64,000 nucleotides of DNA from Rhizobium freirei PRF 81 (GCF_000359745.1 NZ_AQHN01000094.1:1-64000), one strand, 5' to 3'. Positions 16,828-26,207 are shown, numbered from the stretch's first letter. Notes: a model not told the origin generated them from the letters alone. Made by a program: numbers and translations.

Positions 16828-18159
16828 ATGACCATGACAAAAATTCTCCATCGAACGATCGGAACAACTCTGCCAACCGCGGTCGCGGGGGAGGGCATCT
16901 ACGTCGTGGATAGCGAGGGCAGGAGCTACCTGGATGGGTCGGGGGGCGCCGCCGTCAGTTGCCTCGGGCACAATCATCCAGAAGTTCTTGACGCAATGAA
17001 GCTACAGATGGGTCGGATCAGCTACGCCCATACGTCGTTCTTCACGACCGACGTCGCCGAGCGGCTTGCCGAGCAATTGGTTGAACTTGCGCCCGAAGGC
17101 CTCGATTATGTCTATCTGGTGTCTGGCGGTTCGGAAGCTGTCGAGGCCGCTCTCAAAATGGCGCGCCAGTATTTTGTCGAAGTCGGGCAGCCGCAGCGGC
17201 GCCACATCATCGCACGTCGGCAAAGCTATCACGGCAATACGATCGGTGCCTTGGCAACAGGCGGCAATGCCTGGCGCCGTGCCCAGTTCAAGCCGATCTT
17301 GCCTGAAACGCATCATGTTTCTCCTTGCTATGCCTACCGCGACCTGCAGGTGGGCGAAACGCCGGAGGCTTATGCCGAGCGTCTTGCTGCGGAACTGGAA
17401 GACAAGGTTCTTGAACTTGGCGCGGACAAGGTCATGGCCTTCGTCGCCGAGCCGGTGGTCGGTGCGACGCTGGGTGCCGTTGGCCCGGTTTCGGACTATT
17501 TCAAGCGGGTTCGGCAGGTGTGCGACAAGTATGGCATCTTGCTGATCCTCGACGAGGTCATGTGCGGAATGGGGCGTACCGGCACAATCTTCGCTATGGA
17601 GCAGGAGGGCATTGTCGCGGATCTGGTCACGATTGCGAAGGGACTGGGCGGCGGCTTTCAGCCGATCGGAGCGGTATTGCTCTCCGAAAAGATCTACCGT
17701 GCGTTCGCCGACGGGTCGGGTCTGTTTCAGCATGGACATACCTATATCGGACATCCGATCGCAGCAGCGGCAGCCAGTAAGGTGGTTGAAATAATCACGC
17801 GCGCGGACATGATGGCAAACGTCATCCGGATGGGCAAGCGCCTCCAGGCCGGGCTCGATGAGGCACTTGGACAATCACCCTATGTCGGCGACATCCGCGG
17901 TCGTGGTCTTTTCCGCGGCGTCGAGATCGTGGCCGACAAAGACACCAAGCAACCTTTCGATCCGGCCCGCAAGATGCATTCCCGCATCAAGAAGGAAGCC
18001 ATGCGCAGAGGCCTTATGTGCTACCCAATGGGCGGTACGATCGACGGCGCGCAGGGCGACCACGTGCTGCTAGCACCACCCTACATCATTCAGCCTGAAG
18101 AAATCGATTTGATTGTCGAACGGCTTTCCGACGCCATCCGCGCCGCAGTAGTAGACTGA
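16828..18159 (+). CDS. Class III PLP aminotransferase
   Basis: The 443-residue protein is a class III (omega) aminotransferase: GSGGAAVSCLGHNHPEV, VSGGSEAVEAALK (phosphate site), LILDEVMCGMGRTG (Asp for PLP nitrogen), and the Schiff-base Lys in TIAKGLGGGFQP. It moves a terminal amino group to pyruvate or 2-oxoglutarate. The start is uncertain: TTG 16753 and ATG 16789 are upstream in frame, but conserved homology begins shortly after ATG 16828. An AhpD-like gene follows 12 bases after the stop, then an M24 hydrolase gene. In ectoine-type pathways an enzyme of this class (DoeD) deaminates 2,4-diaminobutyrate. A second one lies at 27674-29077. Confidence 0.85.
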   Translation: MTMTKILHRTIGTTLPTAVAGEGIYVVDSEGRSYLDGSGGAAVSCLGHNHPEVLDAMKLQMGRISYAHTSFFTTDVAERLAEQLVELAPEGLDYVYLVSGGSEAVEAALKMARQYFVEVGQPQRRHIIARRQSYHGNTIGALATGGNAWRRAQFKPILPETHHVSPCYAYRDLQVGETPEAYAERLAAELEDKVLELGADKVMAFVAEPVVGATLGAVGPVSDYFKRVRQVCDKYGILLILDEVMCGMGRTGTIFAMEQEGIVADLVTIAKGLGGGFQPIGAVLLSEKIYRAFADGSGLFQHGHTYIGHPIAAAAASKVVEIITRADMMANVIRMGKRLQAGLDEALGQSPYVGDIRGRGLFRGVEIVADKDTKQPFDPARKMHSRIKKEAMRRGLMCYPMGGTIDGAQGDHVLLAPPYIIQPEEIDLIVERLSDAIRAAVVD

Positions 18160-18171
18160 GGTTCTCGCGAA

Positions 18172-18708
18172 ATGACAACATCGTCCTGTCCGCCTATCGC
18201 TGATGAAAACTGGCCCGCGGAAATCGCGGACATGAAAACGGGCTTTGCCGGCGCGCTGAACGTCTATCGCACCATGGCTCATCATCCCGCGCTGCTGAGA
18301 GCGTGGGCTCCGCTGCGGCAGCATATCGTAAAAGATAGTGCGTTAGGTCCGGTCCGGTCCGAGCTCGTGATTTTGCGCGCGGCACATCGTATGGGCTCCG
18401 CCTATGAGTGGTCCCACCATGTAAGCCGCGCTCGCGCTCTTGGTATTTCCGATGCGCGAATCCGGAGTATGGCTGGAACTCCCGATGGCGAAGAGGGCGT
18501 ACTTGCCGGTGCTGTCGACGCGCTATTTGACGGCGCACGTCTGCCTTCGCATCTCGAGCAAGCTATTGCTGCGAGCATAGGTCGGCAAGCCGTGTTCGAC
18601 CTTATGGCGACCGTCGGCTTCTATTCGGTGCTCGGTTTCATATTGATGACTTTCGACACGCCGATCGACCAAGACGTTGTCGACGAGATGGCTGAACACC
18701 CAATCTGA
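18172..18708 (+). CDS. Carboxymuconolactone decarboxylase/AhpD-like protein
   Basis: The 178-residue protein is an all-helical AhpD-like protein. The conserved block RSELVILRAAHRMGSAYEW followed by HH and the ARALGIS turn matches the carboxymuconolactone decarboxylase family. The paired cysteines of peroxidase-type AhpD (CxxC) are absent, so alkyl hydroperoxidase activity is not supported. It lies tightly between the aminotransferase and M24 genes and is probably co-transcribed with them. The role is unknown. Such proteins often sit in catabolic operons for amines and lactones. Confidence 0.75.
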   Translation: MTTSSCPPIADENWPAEIADMKTGFAGALNVYRTMAHHPALLRAWAPLRQHIVKDSALGPVRSELVILRAAHRMGSAYEWSHHVSRARALGISDARIRSMAGTPDGEEGVLAGAVDALFDGARLPSHLEQAIAASIGRQAVFDLMATVGFYSVLGFILMTFDTPIDQDVVDEMAEHPI

Positions 18709-18880
18709 TGGAGCAAAAAACGAGAGTTCGGCCTTCCGATCCAGCCGTGCCCTTAGGCTGCAGGTTCAAGCGTGGAGCCGATCAGGAGCCGATCAATACA
18801 GGGATAACGACGGCCCGCTTTGCCCCCTGACAGACGGGGAAATATTGGCGCGGCAGCCGCGGCCGAATGGGAGATCAAGA

Positions 18881-20059
18881 ATGATAAAAGAATTGCACTT
18901 CGCACTGGGAGAATTCCAGACCCGTCTAGCAGCCGTTAAAAAGGAAATGGCGAAGAGAGAGATTGACATCCTCCTCCTCTCAGAACCGCCGAACCAGAAC
19001 TACCTTACCGGCTATAATGCGTATTCCTTCTACACACCGCAAATGGTGATTGTGGCGCAAGACCACGCAGAACCGATTTGGATCGGCCGTTTCATGGACC
19101 GTGTTTCGGCTTCCATGACCACCTATCTGGCCGAGGACAATATCCGAGCCTATCCCGACACCTATGTTCAATCGGCAACGCTGTCGGCCTATACTTTCAT
19201 GGCCGATATCGTGAAGGAGCTCGGAGGGGAAAAGGCGCGTATCGGCGTCGAGATGGGGGGATATTACTATCCGGCCCGCGGCCACGCAGATCTCACGCGA
19301 GCCTTGCCGAATGCAGAGTTCGTCGACGCCGATCTTCTTGTTGGATGGATCCGGCTCGTAAAGAGCCCAGCCGAGGTGGCCATTATGCATCAAGCTGGCC
19401 AGCTTGCGGATGCCGCCATGACGCGCGTCATCGATATGGTGCAAGCCGGGGTCCGTGAGTGCGATATTGCTGCTGCGATCTATCACCAGCAGATTTCGGG
19501 CACGCCCGAGTTCGGTGGCGACTATCCTTGTTGCCCCCCCGATTTGTGCATTGGCGAACGCTCAATCGCGCCGCATGCCGCCTGGACGGACGACCCCCTG
19601 CCGGAGTCCACCGTTGTCAACCTGGAACTGAACGGTTGCCGGCATCGCTACCAGGTCAACCTGGCGCGCACGATCGTCGTCGGCCAGCCTTCATCCGCTT
19701 TCCTGAACCTGTCGGAAATCGCTGTTGAGGCCTTGAATGCCGGGCTGGAAGCAGTTCGGCCCGGTCGCACCTGCTCGCAGGTCGATGCCGACTTCCGCAA
19801 GGCGCTTGCCCGCCACGGGATCGAGAAAGAGTCTCGCATTGGTTATCCGACCGGCATTGGGTTCCCTCCGGCCTCAGGCGAACGAACGGCAAGCATTCGC
19901 AAGGGCGACGAAACCGTACTCAAGCCGGGTATGGTGTTCCACATGATGCCTGGCCTGTGGCTCGACAATGTCGGGATCACGATCACACAGAGCTTTGCGG
20001 TCTCCGAAACGGGTTACGAGCCCCTGACGAAGACGCCGCGCAAGCTCTTCGTCAAATAG
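18881..20059 (+). CDS. M24-fold hydrolase, ectoine hydrolase (DoeA/EutD)-like, copy 1
   Basis: The 392-residue protein resembles DoeA/EutD, the M24-fold enzymes that open the ectoine ring. It has LLSEPPNQNYLTGYNAYSF, YVQSATLSAY and GYPTGIGFPPASGE. The metal ligands of Xaa-Pro peptidases are replaced: LELNG at the first Asp, VNLART at the second, Tyr-Pro at the His, and Met in place of a Glu in VFHMMPGLW. It should therefore work without metal, as reported for DoeA. ATG 18881 follows GGGAGA; the longer frame from 18677 overlaps the AhpD gene and is unlikely. The paralogue at 24908-26089 is closer to true DoeA, so this copy may act on a related amide. Confidence 0.82.
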   Translation: MIKELHFALGEFQTRLAAVKKEMAKREIDILLLSEPPNQNYLTGYNAYSFYTPQMVIVAQDHAEPIWIGRFMDRVSASMTTYLAEDNIRAYPDTYVQSATLSAYTFMADIVKELGGEKARIGVEMGGYYYPARGHADLTRALPNAEFVDADLLVGWIRLVKSPAEVAIMHQAGQLADAAMTRVIDMVQAGVRECDIAAAIYHQQISGTPEFGGDYPCCPPDLCIGERSIAPHAAWTDDPLPESTVVNLELNGCRHRYQVNLARTIVVGQPSSAFLNLSEIAVEALNAGLEAVRPGRTCSQVDADFRKALARHGIEKESRIGYPTGIGFPPASGERTASIRKGDETVLKPGMVFHMMPGLWLDNVGITITQSFAVSETGYEPLTKTPRKLFVK

Positions 20060-20076
20060 AGACTGTATCCGGTGCA

Positions 20077-20140
20077 TACTCGTCTGGTTCCAGCATGTCT
20101 GCTTCGTTTCCGAAATGGCCTAACCAGTTCGGACGAGTAT
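20077..20140. repeat. Imperfect inverted repeat between the M24 and AsnC genes
   Basis: ATACTCGTC at 20077-20085 is perfectly complementary to GACGAGTAT at 20132-20140. TGGTT next to the first arm pairs with AACCA near 20122. A hairpin of this kind, without a T run, could be a weak terminator or a regulator site ahead of the AsnC-type gene. Palindromic arms also suit Lrp/AsnC binding. Confidence 0.4.
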
Positions 20141-20240
20141 CTGCGCCGGGAACGTCGAAGCAACCGGCCTATGCCAGGTCGCATCGGCGCTGCAGGCCTC
20201 CGCGCGGGCTCCCCAGGTTCTTCTTTCGGGGAGGTAGGTG

Positions 20241-20708
20241 ATGGTTGAACTCGATCGCGCCGACATTGCGCTTCTCCAAGCCGTTCAGAAAAACAACCGG
20301 CTGACCTCTGAAGAACTCGCGGGGATGGTCCACCTCTCGCCGACGGCGTGCCAACGGCGTTTGAGAAGGTTGCGCAACGAGGGCGTCATCGAGGGAGACG
20401 TTTCCATCGTCTCGCCCAAAGCAGTCGGACGACACATCACCATGATCGTCATGGTGTCCCTTGAACGGGAAAGGGCCGACATCGTCGATCGATTCAAGGC
20501 TGCGATACGAAATACGCGTGAGGTGATGATGGGTTTCTACGTAACGGGAGATGCCGACTTCATGCTCGTGATTACCGCGAAAGATATGCAGGACTACGAG
20601 CACTTCACGCGCCGGTTTTTCTATGAAAACGCAGATATCAAAGGCTTCAAGACCATGGTTGTGATGGACCGTCTCAAGGCCAGCTTCGCTATCCCGCTCG
20701 AGGTGTAG
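20241..20708 (+). CDS. Lrp/AsnC-family transcriptional regulator (DoeX-like)
   Basis: The 155-residue protein has an N-terminal winged-helix (DRADIALLQAVQKNNRLT, then SPTACQRRLRRLRNEGVI) and a C-terminal RAM ligand-binding domain (GFYVTGDADFMLVI). Lrp/AsnC proteins sense amino acids. In ectoine catabolism DoeX, of the same family, is encoded beside doeA and doeB. GGGGAGG precedes ATG 20241. Its place directly before the M20, EutB-like and EutC-like genes suggests it controls them. The effector would be a pathway intermediate such as a diamino acid, which is inference. Confidence 0.88.
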   Translation: MVELDRADIALLQAVQKNNRLTSEELAGMVHLSPTACQRRLRRLRNEGVIEGDVSIVSPKAVGRHITMIVMVSLERERADIVDRFKAAIRNTREVMMGFYVTGDADFMLVITAKDMQDYEHFTRRFFYENADIKGFKTMVVMDRLKASFAIPLEV

Positions 20709-20849
20709 TGATGATGTCGCAGCGACGGATCCAGTGTCACCTCCATTTATGCAGGGACCCTGCGTGATGTGCATTCGAATCGACGGGCCGCGCAGCTCCG
20801 CTGCTAGGTGCAACAACAGACACCATGACGACTAGACCAGGAGACCACC

Positions 20850-22034
20850 ATGAACATGCCTACCAACAACTTCCTCTCCGAGGTCGAGCGTAACGCAGTC
20901 GTCGAGATGCGGCACGCCATGCATCGCGAGCCCGAACTTTCCAACAACGAGTGGAAGACCCAGAAGCGGATTATCGAGACCTTGGCCGCCTTCGGCCTGA
21001 CCGAAGCAAAGACGTTTCACAAGACCGGTGTCTATGTCGATATCCAGGGCTTGGCCCCAGGCGCAAATCGTTCGATCGCGATGCGCGGAGACATCGACGC
21101 GCTTCCCATTCAGGAAGCCCGCGACGACCTGCCGTATCGGTCGCAAGTGCCAGGCGTCATGCATGCGTGCGGTCATGACATGCATGGCTCAATCGCCTTG
21201 GGAACGGCGCTCGCTTTCCATCGCATGCGCGAAAATTTCTCAGGCAGGCTGCGAGTGTTCTTTCAACCCGCTGAAGAAGCAGAACCACTTGGCGGCCGGA
21301 CTGTCGTTGAAGAAAACTTGCTAGACGGGTTCGACGCCGCAGTGGGATTTCATGTCCGCACTGACATTCCAGCCGGCTCCTATGGCGCCCGTGCGGGCGC
21401 CGTAACAAAGTCAGCGGATCAGTTCTCGCTCGAATTTATCGGGACGATGGCACACGGCGCCAAGCCTCACTTGGGCGTGGACGCGATCGCGATAGCAGGC
21501 GCCTTCATCAACGAAGTTCAGAAGGTGGTGTCGCGCGAAATGCCGGTTGACGATGGCGCTGTCGTTACGATCGGCACGATCCACGGCGGGGAAGCGACGA
21601 ACATAATCTGCCCTTCGGTCACAATGACCGGAACGATCCGGACGAGCAGTCCCGAGAGGAGAAAGTTGCTGGTTCAACGGGTGCGCGAAATTGCCGAGGG
21701 CGTTGCTGCGATCCATCGAGGCCGGGCCGAATTTAGCTCACACGCGGGCGAGCCTCCTGTGGTCAACGACAACTCAATGGTCGAGCGATTCAAGCAGATC
21801 GTCGTGCAGTCCGATGGCGAGGACAAATATATCGAGGGTTCGGCAAGCTCCGGCAGCGATGACTTTGGTTTTTACTCCGGCTGCATCCCGTCAATCTATT
21901 TCTGGTTCGGCAGCAAGGAGCCGGGAAACGAATCCGGCGTCCATACGCCGACGTTCGGGGTGTCCGACCAGACTCTCGTCCCGACAACCGAGCTGGCGAT
22001 CCGCTACTGCTGGGAACTCTTTCAAAGCGCGTAA
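20850..22034 (+). CDS. M20D amidohydrolase (DoeB2-like N-acyl amino acid deacylase)
   Basis: The 394-residue protein has the M20 metal sites: MRGDIDALPIQE, MHACGHDMHGSIAL and FFQPAEEAEPLGG, then a dimerisation domain and a C-terminal GSDDFGFY. It removes an acyl group from an N-acyl amino acid using two metal ions in the cytoplasm. M20 members named DoeB2 deacetylate N-acetyl-2,4-diaminobutyrate in some ectoine pathways, and the neighbouring EutB, EutC and DoeA-like genes fit that. ATG 20850 follows GGAGACC. Whether the acyl group is acetyl is not shown by sequence. Confidence 0.85.
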   Translation: MNMPTNNFLSEVERNAVVEMRHAMHREPELSNNEWKTQKRIIETLAAFGLTEAKTFHKTGVYVDIQGLAPGANRSIAMRGDIDALPIQEARDDLPYRSQVPGVMHACGHDMHGSIALGTALAFHRMRENFSGRLRVFFQPAEEAEPLGGRTVVEENLLDGFDAAVGFHVRTDIPAGSYGARAGAVTKSADQFSLEFIGTMAHGAKPHLGVDAIAIAGAFINEVQKVVSREMPVDDGAVVTIGTIHGGEATNIICPSVTMTGTIRTSSPERRKLLVQRVREIAEGVAAIHRGRAEFSSHAGEPPVVNDNSMVERFKQIVVQSDGEDKYIEGSASSGSDDFGFYSGCIPSIYFWFGSKEPGNESGVHTPTFGVSDQTLVPTTELAIRYCWELFQSA

Positions 22035-22063
22035 CGCGCGGCTGGTGCGGAGGGAGGACCTTG

Positions 22064-23053
22064 ATGATTGACCTCGACGACATTGAAGGCGCAAAACGGC
22101 GCATCAAAGATCACATACTCACTACGCCGCTCGCGCATTCTCCGTCTCTGTCGAACTGTTGCGCTGTGCCCGTATATCTAAAGCTGGAGCACCATCAGAC
22201 GACAGGCAGTTTCAAGCTGCGCGGCGCCTTCAATGCCATTCTTCAACTGTCCGCGGACGAGCGGGCACGCGGCGTTGTGGCCGCGTCGACGGGCAATCAC
22301 GGTCGTGCTCTGTCGTTCGCAGCCAACACGTGTGGTGTGACGGCCACGATCTGCATGTCGAACCTGGTCCCCGAAAACAAGGTCTCGGAAATTCGCCGGT
22401 TAGGTGCCGAGGTCCGTATCGTCGGAAAATCCCAGGATAACGCTCAGGAAGAGGCCGAGAGGTTGGCGGGCGAGGGACGGTGCCTCGTCCCGCCGTTCGA
22501 TCACCCGGCAATCATTGCCGGTCAAGGAACGCTAGGGCTAGAAATCGTCGAAGCGTTGCCGGACGTGGCGACTGTGCTCATCCAGCTCTCGGGGGGCGGT
22601 TTGGCTTCTGGGGTGGCGGCAGCCGTGAAAAGCCAGCGGCCGGATGTGCGTATCATTGGGCTCACGATGGATCGCGGCGCTGCGATGAAGGCAAGCCTTG
22701 ATGCAGGTCGCCCGGTGCAGGTCGATGAGTTTGAAAGTCTGGCGGATTCGCTCGGCGGCGGGATTGGCCTCGCCAATCAATGGACTTTTCCCATGTGCCG
22801 CGACCTCTTGGACGATGTCATTTTGTTGAGCGAAGCCGAAATAGCGGCTGGCATCCGACATGCATACCTCCAGGAGCGCGAGATCGTCGAAGGCGCAGGG
22901 GCGATTGGCATCGCGGCGCTCCTGGCGAACAAAGTGCGCAACCTTCATGGACCCGTCGTGACTGTGCTGTCGGGCCGCAACATCGATATGAATTTACATC
23001 GTCGCGTCGTGAGCGATGAGACAGCAGATATTATTGCGAGGACCACGTCATGA
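22064..23053 (+). CDS. Threonine dehydratase-like PLP enzyme, EutB-like
   Basis: The 329-residue protein is a fold-type II PLP enzyme. The PLP Lys lies in TGSFKLRGAFNA, the phosphate loop appears as SGGGLASGV, and the substrate Ser/Asn motif is ASTGNHGRAL. It lacks the regulatory ACT domain of biosynthetic threonine deaminase, as catabolic dehydratases and EutB do. EutB is linked to hydroxyectoine use, where it would remove water from a hydroxylated intermediate. GGAGGGAGG precedes ATG 22064. Its stop overlaps the start of the EutC-like gene by 4 bases, so the two are translationally coupled. Confidence 0.85.
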   Translation: MIDLDDIEGAKRRIKDHILTTPLAHSPSLSNCCAVPVYLKLEHHQTTGSFKLRGAFNAILQLSADERARGVVAASTGNHGRALSFAANTCGVTATICMSNLVPENKVSEIRRLGAEVRIVGKSQDNAQEEAERLAGEGRCLVPPFDHPAIIAGQGTLGLEIVEALPDVATVLIQLSGGGLASGVAAAVKSQRPDVRIIGLTMDRGAAMKASLDAGRPVQVDEFESLADSLGGGIGLANQWTFPMCRDLLDDVILLSEAEIAAGIRHAYLQEREIVEGAGAIGIAALLANKVRNLHGPVVTVLSGRNIDMNLHRRVVSDETADIIARTTS

Positions 23054-24039
23054 GATCGATGACCATTTTGACTGAACGGCAACTGAGAGATCTGGTGACT
23101 CTTGATCTGGAGGCTGTGCGTTGCGTGGAAGAGGCATTTCGCACGCTTGCAACAAAAAAAGTGGTGATGCCGCCAATTCTTCGCCTCGATATTTTGGAGC
23201 ATCGCGGTGAGGTTGACGTCAAGACGGCCTACGTACCTGGTCTCGATGGCTTCGCCATCAAGATCAGCCCCGGCTTTTTCGGCAATCCCGAAATTGGCTT
23301 GCCCAGTACAAACGGCCTTATGGTTTTGCTGTCAAGCAAGACCGGTTTGGTTCAAGCATTGTTGCTGGATAATGGTTATCTCACCGATGTTCGGACGGCC
23401 GCAGCAGGTGCCGTGGCTGCAATGCACCTCGCTCGCAAAGACGCGTCGGTGGCTGCTGTCTTTGGCGCTGGTATGCAGGCGCGCCTACAGTTGCAGGCGC
23501 TCATGCTGGTCCGACAAATTCGTGAGGCGCGGATTTGGGCGCGTGACGCTGCCAAAGCCAACAAGACGGCCCGAGAACTGTCTGACCAATTGGGCATCAG
23601 CGTCATCGCTTCCGATAGCCGGGAAGCAGCCGTTGCCGGTGCGCATGTGATCATCACCACAACGCCGGCTGATCAGCCGATCCTGGAAGCTCGATGGCTC
23701 GAACAAGGACAGCACATCACGGCGATGGGCTCCGATGCCGAACACAAGAACGAAGTAGAGGCCGAGGCTATTGCGCGCGCCGATCTCTACGTGGCTGACA
23801 GCCTCGCTCAGACGCGACGCCTCGGTGAGTTGCATCACGCGATTGAGGCGGGGGCTGTCGCGGAAGATCGTGCCCTTCGAGAACTCGGCCAGATTGTTGC
23901 CGGTGCTGTGGCTGGACGCACCGACGATCGCCAGATCACGATCGCCGATCTGACCGGGACGGGTATTCAAGACACTGCCATTGCAAATCTTGCTTTCGCA
24001 AGAGCGCTGGCCGTCAAAGCCGGAACAACAATAGACTGA
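23050..24039 (+). CDS. Ornithine cyclodeaminase/mu-crystallin family enzyme, EutC-like
   Basis: The 329-residue protein has the family's N-terminal substrate domain and a Rossmann NAD site (VAAVFGAGMQARLQLQAL near 135), plus GNPEIGLPSTNGLMVLLSS. Members are cyclodeaminases, imine reductases or amino acid dehydrogenases. EutC is the ectoine-cluster member, paired with EutB as here. The start ATG overlaps the stop of the previous gene. Together the two may convert a hydroxylated diamino acid into a usable product. The exact reaction is not settled in the literature I recall. Confidence 0.85.
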   Translation: MRSMTILTERQLRDLVTLDLEAVRCVEEAFRTLATKKVVMPPILRLDILEHRGEVDVKTAYVPGLDGFAIKISPGFFGNPEIGLPSTNGLMVLLSSKTGLVQALLLDNGYLTDVRTAAAGAVAAMHLARKDASVAAVFGAGMQARLQLQALMLVRQIREARIWARDAAKANKTARELSDQLGISVIASDSREAAVAGAHVIITTTPADQPILEARWLEQGQHITAMGSDAEHKNEVEAEAIARADLYVADSLAQTRRLGELHHAIEAGAVAEDRALRELGQIVAGAVAGRTDDRQITIADLTGTGIQDTAIANLAFARALAVKAGTTID

Positions 24040-24160
24040 TGACGTGCCTGGGCCGGCACTGAAGTCGGTGGCCGCCTGGGCGTGAGGCGCAGTCGAGCAA
24101 GTTCACACGTCTTACGATACTCGCATTGACCAAACCCGTCCGAAATCGAGGAACTTCATC

Positions 24161-24877
24161 ATGACTTCGCAAAGCAGCACTGTTCTTGGACTACTTGAGC
24201 TGGATGAAGGCGTGTCACCAGACAGTCCGCTTCTTAGCCCGCGCGAAGGATCCCTATTGCACCCGGCAACGTTTGGCGGGCCTGTGATCACGGAAATGGT
24301 GGAAGGCGCCTTTGCAGAGGTTGTCATTCGAGGTGATGCTTCGCTGGAACACGCCTGCATTGCGGCTGCACAGCGATTGGTCGATCGAGGTGCCAACGTT
24401 GTTGCCGCTGACTGCGGCTTCCTTATCCGCCACCAGTCTGCAATCTCTGCAGCAGTCAATGTACCCGTCATAACCTCAAGCCTTCTACTCATTCCGACTT
24501 TGTTACGTCAGCTATCGCCCGCGAAAAAGCTCGCGGTATTAACAGCGGATTCGCGACATTGCACCGAAGACCTGTTGGGCATCCAGCACCCGGCGGATCG
24601 GAAGCGCGTGGTCGTCGGAGGCATCGAAGGTGGTGTATACGTGCGCAATGCCGTGGCGCGGCCGTTCGTGCGGACAGCGCTGGATCAGATCCAGCAGGAG
24701 GTCGGTGCCCGTATCGATCAACTGCGCTCCGACCACCCCGAGATTGCGATGATACTCTTCGAGTGCACTGGCTTCCCTGTCGTTGCAAATGCCCTTCGGC
24801 TGAAGACAGGACTGCCCATCTACGACATTACCGACCTCTGCAAACTGACGCTTGCGACTGTGACCGCCCGCGTCTGA
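24161..24877 (+). CDS. Asp/Glu/hydantoin racemase-family protein
   Basis: The 238-residue protein has the two active-site cysteines of the racemase family: Cys in VAADCGFL near 86 and Cys in FECTGFPVV near 205. The spacing suits an Asp/Glu racemase-like fold. EutA of ectoine clusters belongs to a related fold (arylmalonate decarboxylase and maleate isomerase type), and this gene takes its place in the cluster, but the sequence does not let me name it EutA. It might racemise or epimerise an amino acid released by the hydrolases. GAGGAAC lies before ATG 24161. A gap of 121 bases separates it from the EutC-like gene. Confidence 0.75.
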   Translation: MTSQSSTVLGLLELDEGVSPDSPLLSPREGSLLHPATFGGPVITEMVEGAFAEVVIRGDASLEHACIAAAQRLVDRGANVVAADCGFLIRHQSAISAAVNVPVITSSLLLIPTLLRQLSPAKKLAVLTADSRHCTEDLLGIQHPADRKRVVVGGIEGGVYVRNAVARPFVRTALDQIQQEVGARIDQLRSDHPEIAMILFECTGFPVVANALRLKTGLPIYDITDLCKLTLATVTARV

Positions 24878-24907
24878 CTTAGCGCATCCAAATCTAAAGG
24901 AACTGAA

Positions 24908-26089
24908 ATGTCTGACGAGAAACTACGGTTCGAACTTTCTGAATACAGAACACGCCTCGAGAAGGCGCGCAGCGCCATGGAGCGAGCTGGCATAGACGTA
25001 CTGGTCGTTACCGATCCCGCTAACATGGGCTGGCTTACCGGTTACGAGGGCAACTCGTTCTACGTGCCACAATGTGTTGTTGTGTCAAAGGACAAGGATC
25101 CCCTCTGGTTCGGCCGTGGTCAGGATGCCAATGGATGCCGTCGCACGGCATATATCGGCGAGGATCGGATCAGGTGGTACGAGGACCACTACGTTCAGTC
25201 AGACACCTTGCACCCCATGACCGTTCTTGGCCAGTTCCTCACGGATGAGGGGCACGGTTCAGCCATAATCGGTCTGGAGAAGGACAGCTACTATTTCTCA
25301 CCGGCCGGTTTCGAAGCCCTTACAGCCGCACTTCCCAACGCGCGCTTCAAAAACGCCATGCGCATGATCAACTGGGAACGCATCGTCAAATCCCCTCGTG
25401 AAATCGAATATATGCGCGGCGCCGGCAAGATTGTCGAAGCGATGTATGAGCGCATCACAGAGGTGCTGCGGCCGGAAGTAAAACAGTCGGACATAATCGC
25501 TGAAATTTCCTATGTTGGCACCCGTGGTGTGGGCGACTACTGGGGAGACTATCCGTCAGCCGTACCCAACCTTGGCGCCGGTGCCGATGCCTCAGCTCCT
25601 CATCTGACGTGGACTGATAAGCCCATTCGCGCGAACGAAAGCATCTTCTTTGAACTTGCTGGTGTACACAAACGGTACCACTGCCCGCTCTCTCGGTCGT
25701 ACTATCTCGGTAAGCCGAGCCAGCAAATGCTGGATGCTGAGAAGGCCGTTTTGGAAGGCATGAGCGCCGGCCTTGAGAAGGCTGTGGTGGGAAATTACTG
25801 CGAAGATATCGCTCTGGCCTACGGAAATGCCCTTGCGAAATACGGTCTGAAGAAGGCAAGCCGCGCCGGCTACTCCATTGGCATGGGATACCCGCCGGCG
25901 TGGGGCGAGAACTCCGCCAGCTTCCGCGACGGTGATAAGACCGAGCTGCGCCCAGGCATGACATTTCATTTCATGTCCGGGCTTTGGTACGACGACTGGG
26001 GTATCGAAATTACCGAAAGTTTCTTGATCACGGAGGGCGAAGTCGAATTCCTGTCCAATGTCCCCCGCAAGTTGCTCGTTATCGAGTGA
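24908..26089 (+). CDS. doeA: Ectoine hydrolase-like M24-fold enzyme (DoeA/EutD), copy 2
   Basis: The 393-residue protein is a strong match in layout to DoeA/EutD: VVTDPANMGWLTGYEGNSF, WFGRGQDANG, HYVQSDTLHPM, GGDY-like WGDYPSAVP, GVHKRYHCPLSRS and FMSGLWYDDWGIEITES. DoeA opens the ectoine ring to N-acetyl-2,4-diaminobutyrate. The usual M24 metal ligands are replaced (Glu249 for the first Asp, Pro260 for the second, no His at GYSIGMG), in line with the metal-free mechanism reported for DoeA, where a Glu forms a covalent intermediate. AAAGGAAC precedes ATG 24908. A C45 gene follows 118 bases downstream. Substrate identity as ectoine is likely but not proven, since no Ehu or TeaABC importer is present. 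Confidence 0.8.
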   Translation: MSDEKLRFELSEYRTRLEKARSAMERAGIDVLVVTDPANMGWLTGYEGNSFYVPQCVVVSKDKDPLWFGRGQDANGCRRTAYIGEDRIRWYEDHYVQSDTLHPMTVLGQFLTDEGHGSAIIGLEKDSYYFSPAGFEALTAALPNARFKNAMRMINWERIVKSPREIEYMRGAGKIVEAMYERITEVLRPEVKQSDIIAEISYVGTRGVGDYWGDYPSAVPNLGAGADASAPHLTWTDKPIRANESIFFELAGVHKRYHCPLSRSYYLGKPSQQMLDAEKAVLEGMSAGLEKAVVGNYCEDIALAYGNALAKYGLKKASRAGYSIGMGYPPAWGENSASFRDGDKTELRPGMTFHFMSGLWYDDWGIEITESFLITEGEVEFLSNVPRKLLVIE

Positions 26090-26207
26090 GTCCAATCCCC
26101 GGGCGAAATCGTGATCCACAATGCGCCCGGTGACGCCTTGCCACAAGGAGGCGTGGCTTCCTTGAATTGGACACCTCAAGTGCGAAAGAAACGATGAGGA
26201 AAGTCGC

